From CAIXTV01 sp964543995 (lineage in GTDB: Bacteria; Bacteroidota; Bacteroidia; Bacteroidales; CAIXTV01), in assembly GCA_964543995.1 (NCBI GenBank), contig CAZJBB010000153.1, positions 1 through 8,048 on the forward strand: a stretch of DNA of 8,048 bases. The letters are read 5' to 3'. The notes below the pieces were generated by a model. It was not told the DNA's origin. It saw only the letters and a list, made by a program, of their open reading frames with translations, and did no database searches. Made by a program: the position numbers and the translations under genes. Of the stretch, positions 6,701 through 8,048 are shown piece by piece. Each line of letters opens with the position of its first letter. Position 1 is the stretch's first letter.

Positions 6701-7112
6701 CCGATAGGGCTTCCGGGTATGTGACAATAGCTACATGTTGTTTCCCGGAAGAGATTTGATTAAGCAATTCGGAGCGCATTAAAATATTTGCATTCAAACC
6801 GGCTTCGAATTGGTAAGCTTGCTTATAGGAATTCGGGAAAAAGAAAATATTTCTTTGGTTGGAGGGCAATTCATTTTCCTGAAATACATGCTGCAAATCA
6901 TTATAAAAGTATGCCGCTGTGGTGTGGTCGGGAAGGATAAACAAATGACTTTCAGGAGTGGCATCAAACAACACCCCTCCAATCAATGAACTTGATGAAC
7001 CGTTTAATCCTTTTAAGTGAACTCGAATGTTTTTATCTTCCGAAAGCAATTTCCGGAGATTTTCTAATTGCGGATTCTTTGAGTAAAGCTGAAAAATTCG
7101 GGAGTTGTTCAT
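3732..7112 (-). CDS. mfd: Transcription-repair coupling factor Mfd
   Basis: A complete 1126-residue Mfd (E. coli 1148), the ATP-driven DNA translocase that pushes stalled RNA polymerase off template lesions and recruits UvrA for nucleotide excision repair. Domains in order: UvrB-like N-terminal part (about 1-330, including VYEPGQFSIRGGIIDIFSY); RNA-polymerase-interacting domain (about 440-505, PGDFITHIDHGVGRYDGLE); RecG-like translocase lobes with Walker A GDVGFGKTE (596-604), Walker B DEEQ (697-700), TATPIPRTL (723-731), TTIIESGLDIP (836-846) and QLRGRVGRS (866-874); the RecG-like motif DIRGAGNLLGGEQSG (919-933); and the C-terminal D7 domain (about 975-1090, LIPADYI...RLRLYKEL...DRFGPIP). 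The box is DEEQ rather than the DEEH of E. coli, which I believe is common in Bacteroidota. The gene stands alone with its own promoter and no overlap with neighbours. The start at 7112 has no Shine-Dalgarno but lies about 10 nt from the predicted transcription start. Confidence 0.98.
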   Translation of the reverse strand: MNNSRIFQLYSKNPQLENLRKLLSEDKNIRVHLKGLNGSSSSLIGGVLFDATPESHLFILPDHTTAAYFYNDLQHVFQENELPSNQRNIFFFPNSYKQAYQFEAGLNANILMRSELLNQISSGKQHVAIVTYPEALSEKVVNKKTLHSHLLRLSKGEKVSLDFIMDMLIEFEFERSEFVYEPGQFSIRGGIIDIFSYSNEFPFRIEFVGDSVSSLRSFDPVNQLSKEVMSQIEIFPDMQKIEFSETRESLLTFMQGFSVIWAYDLLFVSERLDMAFEKAKEAYHSLTKVVKQVPPEDIYTQGTEFLKEITAFPVLEFGPTSFFKKGSAFTFQFSPQTVFNKNFDLLFEELRKNCEAGYLNFILTDTVKQSERIKTILEEALNNSKNTDYIHWEVLPISIHEGFIDRENKIAFYTDHQIFERYHRFQLRDGLASKEILTLKEIYNLTPGDFITHIDHGVGRYDGLETIEKNGNKQEALRIIYKEQDILYVSIHSLHRISKYIGKEGTAPSLNRLGTNAWNKLKEKTKSRVKDIAKDLIKLYAERKLCKGFSFSADTYLQNEFEASFMYEDTPDQLKSTADFKKDMEAEFPMDRLICGDVGFGKTEIAMRAAFKAVADSKQVAILVPTTILALQHYNTFKERMANFPCKVNYISRFKSAGEQKIVLQEAANGKIDVLIGTHRLISNDVKFKNLGLLVIDEEQKFGVAAKEKLKQLKLNVDTLTLTATPIPRTLQFSLMGARDMSIITTPPPNRYPVQTEIQPFGEIVIRDAIQYELSRGGQVFFVNNRVQNIMEVAGFLRRILPDIKIGIGHGQMEGPQLEKVMFDFINGHYDVLLATTIIESGLDIPNVNTIIINDAHTFGLSDLHQLRGRVGRSSRKAFCYLLSPPLSVLSDDARKRMKAIEEFSEIGSGFNIAMRDLDIRGAGNLLGGEQSGFIADIGFEMYHKILNEAIQELKQNELKDLYPDEKEDVSVKECQIETDLEVLIPADYISNITERLRLYKELDGFETEKEIEDFVSQLSDRFGPIPNQVIELLQTLRLRWMAKKIGFEKLVLRQNRLVCHFIGNPESAYYQSELFTQVLDFIRSKPLGCQMKENGTKLTLTFERVDSIGKAIEKLVPMLEKKAEV

Positions 7113-7124
7113 GGAAAATTAGAG

Positions 7125-7138
7125 TGTACAAAGGTACA
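7125..7138. promoter_or_regulatory. Short palindrome over the mfd -7 element
   Basis: TGTAC (7125-7129), AAAG, GTACA (7134-7138) is a perfect 5-bp inverted repeat overlapping the -7 box and the predicted transcription start of mfd. It could be an operator or chance; no matching site was seen elsewhere in the window. Confidence 0.25.
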
Positions 7139-7160
7139 GCAAATGTAAATTGAACCCAAA
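7129..7160 (-). promoter_or_regulatory. Promoter of mfd
   Basis: On the minus strand, TTTG (7157-7160), a 20-nt spacer and TACCTTTG (7129-7136) match the Bacteroidota consensus at every fixed base. Transcription would start near 7122, only about 10 nt before the ATG, so mfd mRNA would have a very short leader. Confidence 0.7.
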
Positions 7161-7290
7161 TTCCGGGTGAATAATAATACCTATGAATTACAATAATTTT
7201 ATGGCTTGACCAAGTGAGGCTTTTTAAATCGTTTACTTTAGGTTGCAACAAGCCAATTAATTACTCAATGTATCTATTCGCATTGTCTTC

Positions 7291-7479
7291 CTACGGACGC
7301 GAAACCCTTGTTTTATTTTTAAGTTGTATTGAAAGAGCAGCAACAACTGCAATTAATCCAATGTCCGCGAGCAAAGAAAGCAATTTAAAACCAAAGTTGC
7401 CGTAACAGTTTTCACACTTACCACCGAAATAAGTGTAAAACGACCATGGAAAACCATAAGCGTTAAATCCGTCAACCAT
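7291..7479 (-). CDS. Small membrane protein with a CxxC motif
   Basis: A 62-residue protein: a short aromatic and Gly-rich head, YGFPWSFYTYFGGKCENCYG (8-27), then one membrane helix (about 33-53, LLSLLADIGLIAVVAALSI) and a basic tail KNKTR. The pattern GFPxxFY..GG followed by a helix with an L.AD start looks like a conserved family of short Bacteroidota membrane proteins, which is why I accept it over the AT-rich background; I cannot name it. Cys22 and Cys25 could bind a metal or form a disulfide on the outer face. It lies upstream of mfd in the same direction with a 178-bp gap, but mfd has its own promoter, so they need not be linked. No clear promoter or Shine-Dalgarno precedes the ATG; a weak -7-like TAACTTTG lies about 125 nt upstream. 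Confidence 0.6.
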   Translation of the reverse strand: MVDGFNAYGFPWSFYTYFGGKCENCYGNFGFKLLSLLADIGLIAVVAALSIQLKNKTRVSRP

Positions 7480-7501
7480 ATTTCATTATTTTTTGATTTC
7501 G

Positions 7502-7532
7502 TTTGCTTTTTCAAAATTTTGCTTTATCTTTG
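7502..7532 (+). promoter_or_regulatory. Orphan promoter reading rightward
   Basis: TTTG (7502-7505), a 19-nt spacer and TATCTTTG (7525-7532) match the Bacteroidota promoter consensus exactly, with a start expected near 7538. No protein-coding frame of meaningful size follows on the plus strand before the convergent gene at 7764. It could drive a small RNA or a 5' part of a lost gene, or be a chance match in AT-rich DNA. Confidence 0.45.
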
Positions 7533-7680
7533 TGTCATCTTATTCCCATTAGTCCCTGAAGCAATTCAAACTATTGGGTTTCGTTTTTTATGTGGTTATC
7601 GTTTCAAAGTTACCAATTTTTAAGTTTTTTAATTCATTAAAGTTTGTATATCAAATTTTGATTTATAATCTTTTCAACAT

Positions 7681-7730
7681 GTAAACTAACATTTTGCAAA
7701 CAGGCACCAGTTTGCTGTTATATAGTTTAC
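7681..7730. repeat. 50-nt bulged dyad between a gene end and an orphan promoter
   Basis: GTAAACTAACA (7681-7691), TTTT bulge and GCAAAC (7696-7701) pair with GTTTGC (7710-7715), TGTTA (7716-7720), TATA bulge and GTTTAC (7725-7730), around the 8-nt loop AGGCACCA. That is 17 base pairs with two 4-nt bulges on opposite arms. It lies 33 nt past the stop of the minus-strand gene at 7764. No U-tract follows on either strand, so it is not a standard intrinsic terminator, but it may be an mRNA 3' end structure, the body of a small RNA or a protein-binding site. Confidence 0.5.
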
Positions 7731-7763
7731 CTATTCCCGTTTTATGAATTTCTTTCGATATAA

Positions 7764-8048
7764 TTAGCAAACGTTTTTTATCACTTTCGCATCGGGAAAA
7801 ACTGTCAGGAAATCGAGTCCCAGCTTCGAGTCTTTAAATTTTATCATTGTCAACGCGCTATCCCAACAAATAATTTCAATATCAGCTGATGGAATTTGAA
7901 AGTTTTCCGCATTTGTCCATAAAGCAGCATTCATGACAGCAAATGGTAATTCTGTGTCGAGCAACTTTGGAATCTCTCTAGAGAAACCTGTCAAAACACT
8001 ATAATGGTCCCCAAAAATTAGACAGCAACTATTGTCACAAAAATGAGT
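7764..8048 (-). CDS. C-terminal part of an unrecognised protein, cut by the right edge
   Basis: The minus-strand frame is open from the right edge to TAA at 7764-7766, giving the last 94 residues of a longer protein (or nearly all of a short one). The only in-frame start-like codon I checked is a TTG at 7992-7994, which is unconvincing, so the true start is probably outside the window. The tail is soluble and mixed alpha/beta in look: DHYSVLTGFSREIPKLLD, ADIEIICWDSALTMIKFKD, and the ending FPDAKVIKNVC. The strand-like run with WDSA and the FPDA ending recall small single-domain cytoplasmic proteins such as immunity-type proteins, but that is only an impression and no family is assigned. The dyad at 7681-7730 lies just downstream. 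Confidence 0.6.
   Translation of the reverse strand, partial: THFCDNSCCLIFGDHYSVLTGFSREIPKLLDTELPFAVMNAALWTNAENFQIPSADIEIICWDSALTMIKFKDSKLGLDFLTVFPDAKVIKNVC

Larger units (their letters stand above)
7480..7763. other. AT-rich intergenic region, no protein gene seen
   Basis: No protein gene is supported. A start-stop frame of 16 residues at 7590-7640 (MWLSFQSYQFLSFLIH) has no ribosome binding site. The stretch holds the orphan promoter at 7502-7532, a 13-bp palindrome ATCAAA-T-TTTGAT (7650-7662) and the dyad at 7681-7730. Confidence 0.5.

Noticed and set aside
7033..7405. Short frames overlapping the mfd start (minus) and the small membrane gene (plus)
   Set aside because: One is largely out-of-frame mfd sequence and the other lies opposite the more protein-like 62-residue frame.
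7681..7730. Integron attC-like site
   Set aside because: The bulged hairpin form is suggestive, but the RYYYAAC and GTTRRRY core boxes are not at the ends, and no integrase or cassette array is visible.
1..8048. CRISPR array or known defence system
   Set aside because: No regularly spaced repeats and no cas, restriction, toxin or nuclease motifs were found; the only helicase is Mfd.

Overview
The window reads as part of a Bacteroidota chromosome. The evidence is a secreted protein with a type IX secretion (T9SS) C-terminal sorting domain, promoter-like sites of the Bacteroidota type (TTTG, about 19-21 nt, TAnnTTTG), low GC content and mostly weak Shine-Dalgarno sequences. The genus cannot be told from this sequence.

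Layout. Positions 1-435 hold the possible last codons of a gene entering from the left, a short reading frame on the minus strand that looks like a decayed membrane-protein tail (260-331), and a striking 45-bp dyad (365-409) over a good promoter. That promoter reads into a likely operon: a small Cro/C1-type HTH regulator (436-636), a four-helix membrane protein (652-987) and a signal-peptide-bearing S8 (subtilisin-like) peptidase (1015-2208). Convergent to it is a T9SS cargo protein of unknown function (2309-3310, minus). This gene sits between two copies of an 87-bp direct repeat made of the last 23 codons of the S8 peptidase plus the start of a next reading frame overlapping its stop (TAATG). 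The second copy (3540-3626) is the stump of a lost S8 paralogue. Before that stump lies a 170-bp block of higher GC (3371-3539) with a minus-strand coding remnant.

Positions 3732-7112 (minus) are a complete mfd gene, the transcription-repair coupling factor, with a near-consensus promoter and a very short leader. Beyond it are a small conserved-looking membrane protein with a CxxC motif (7291-7479, minus), an AT-rich intergenic stretch with an orphan plus-strand promoter and a 50-nt bulged dyad, and the C-terminal part of an unrecognised gene running off the right edge (7764-8048, minus).

How the genes may work together. The HTH and membrane protein are a common small regulator/membrane-partner arrangement, and the dyad is a natural candidate for its operator. 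Whether the secreted S8 peptidase belongs functionally to that unit is inference from a 27-bp gap and the lack of a visible separate promoter. mfd is housekeeping and unrelated. No CRISPR array, tRNA, rRNA, transposase or complete known defence system was seen. The most interesting material is the operator architecture, the duplicated S8 tail around the T9SS gene, and the possible small RNA near 7540-7730.
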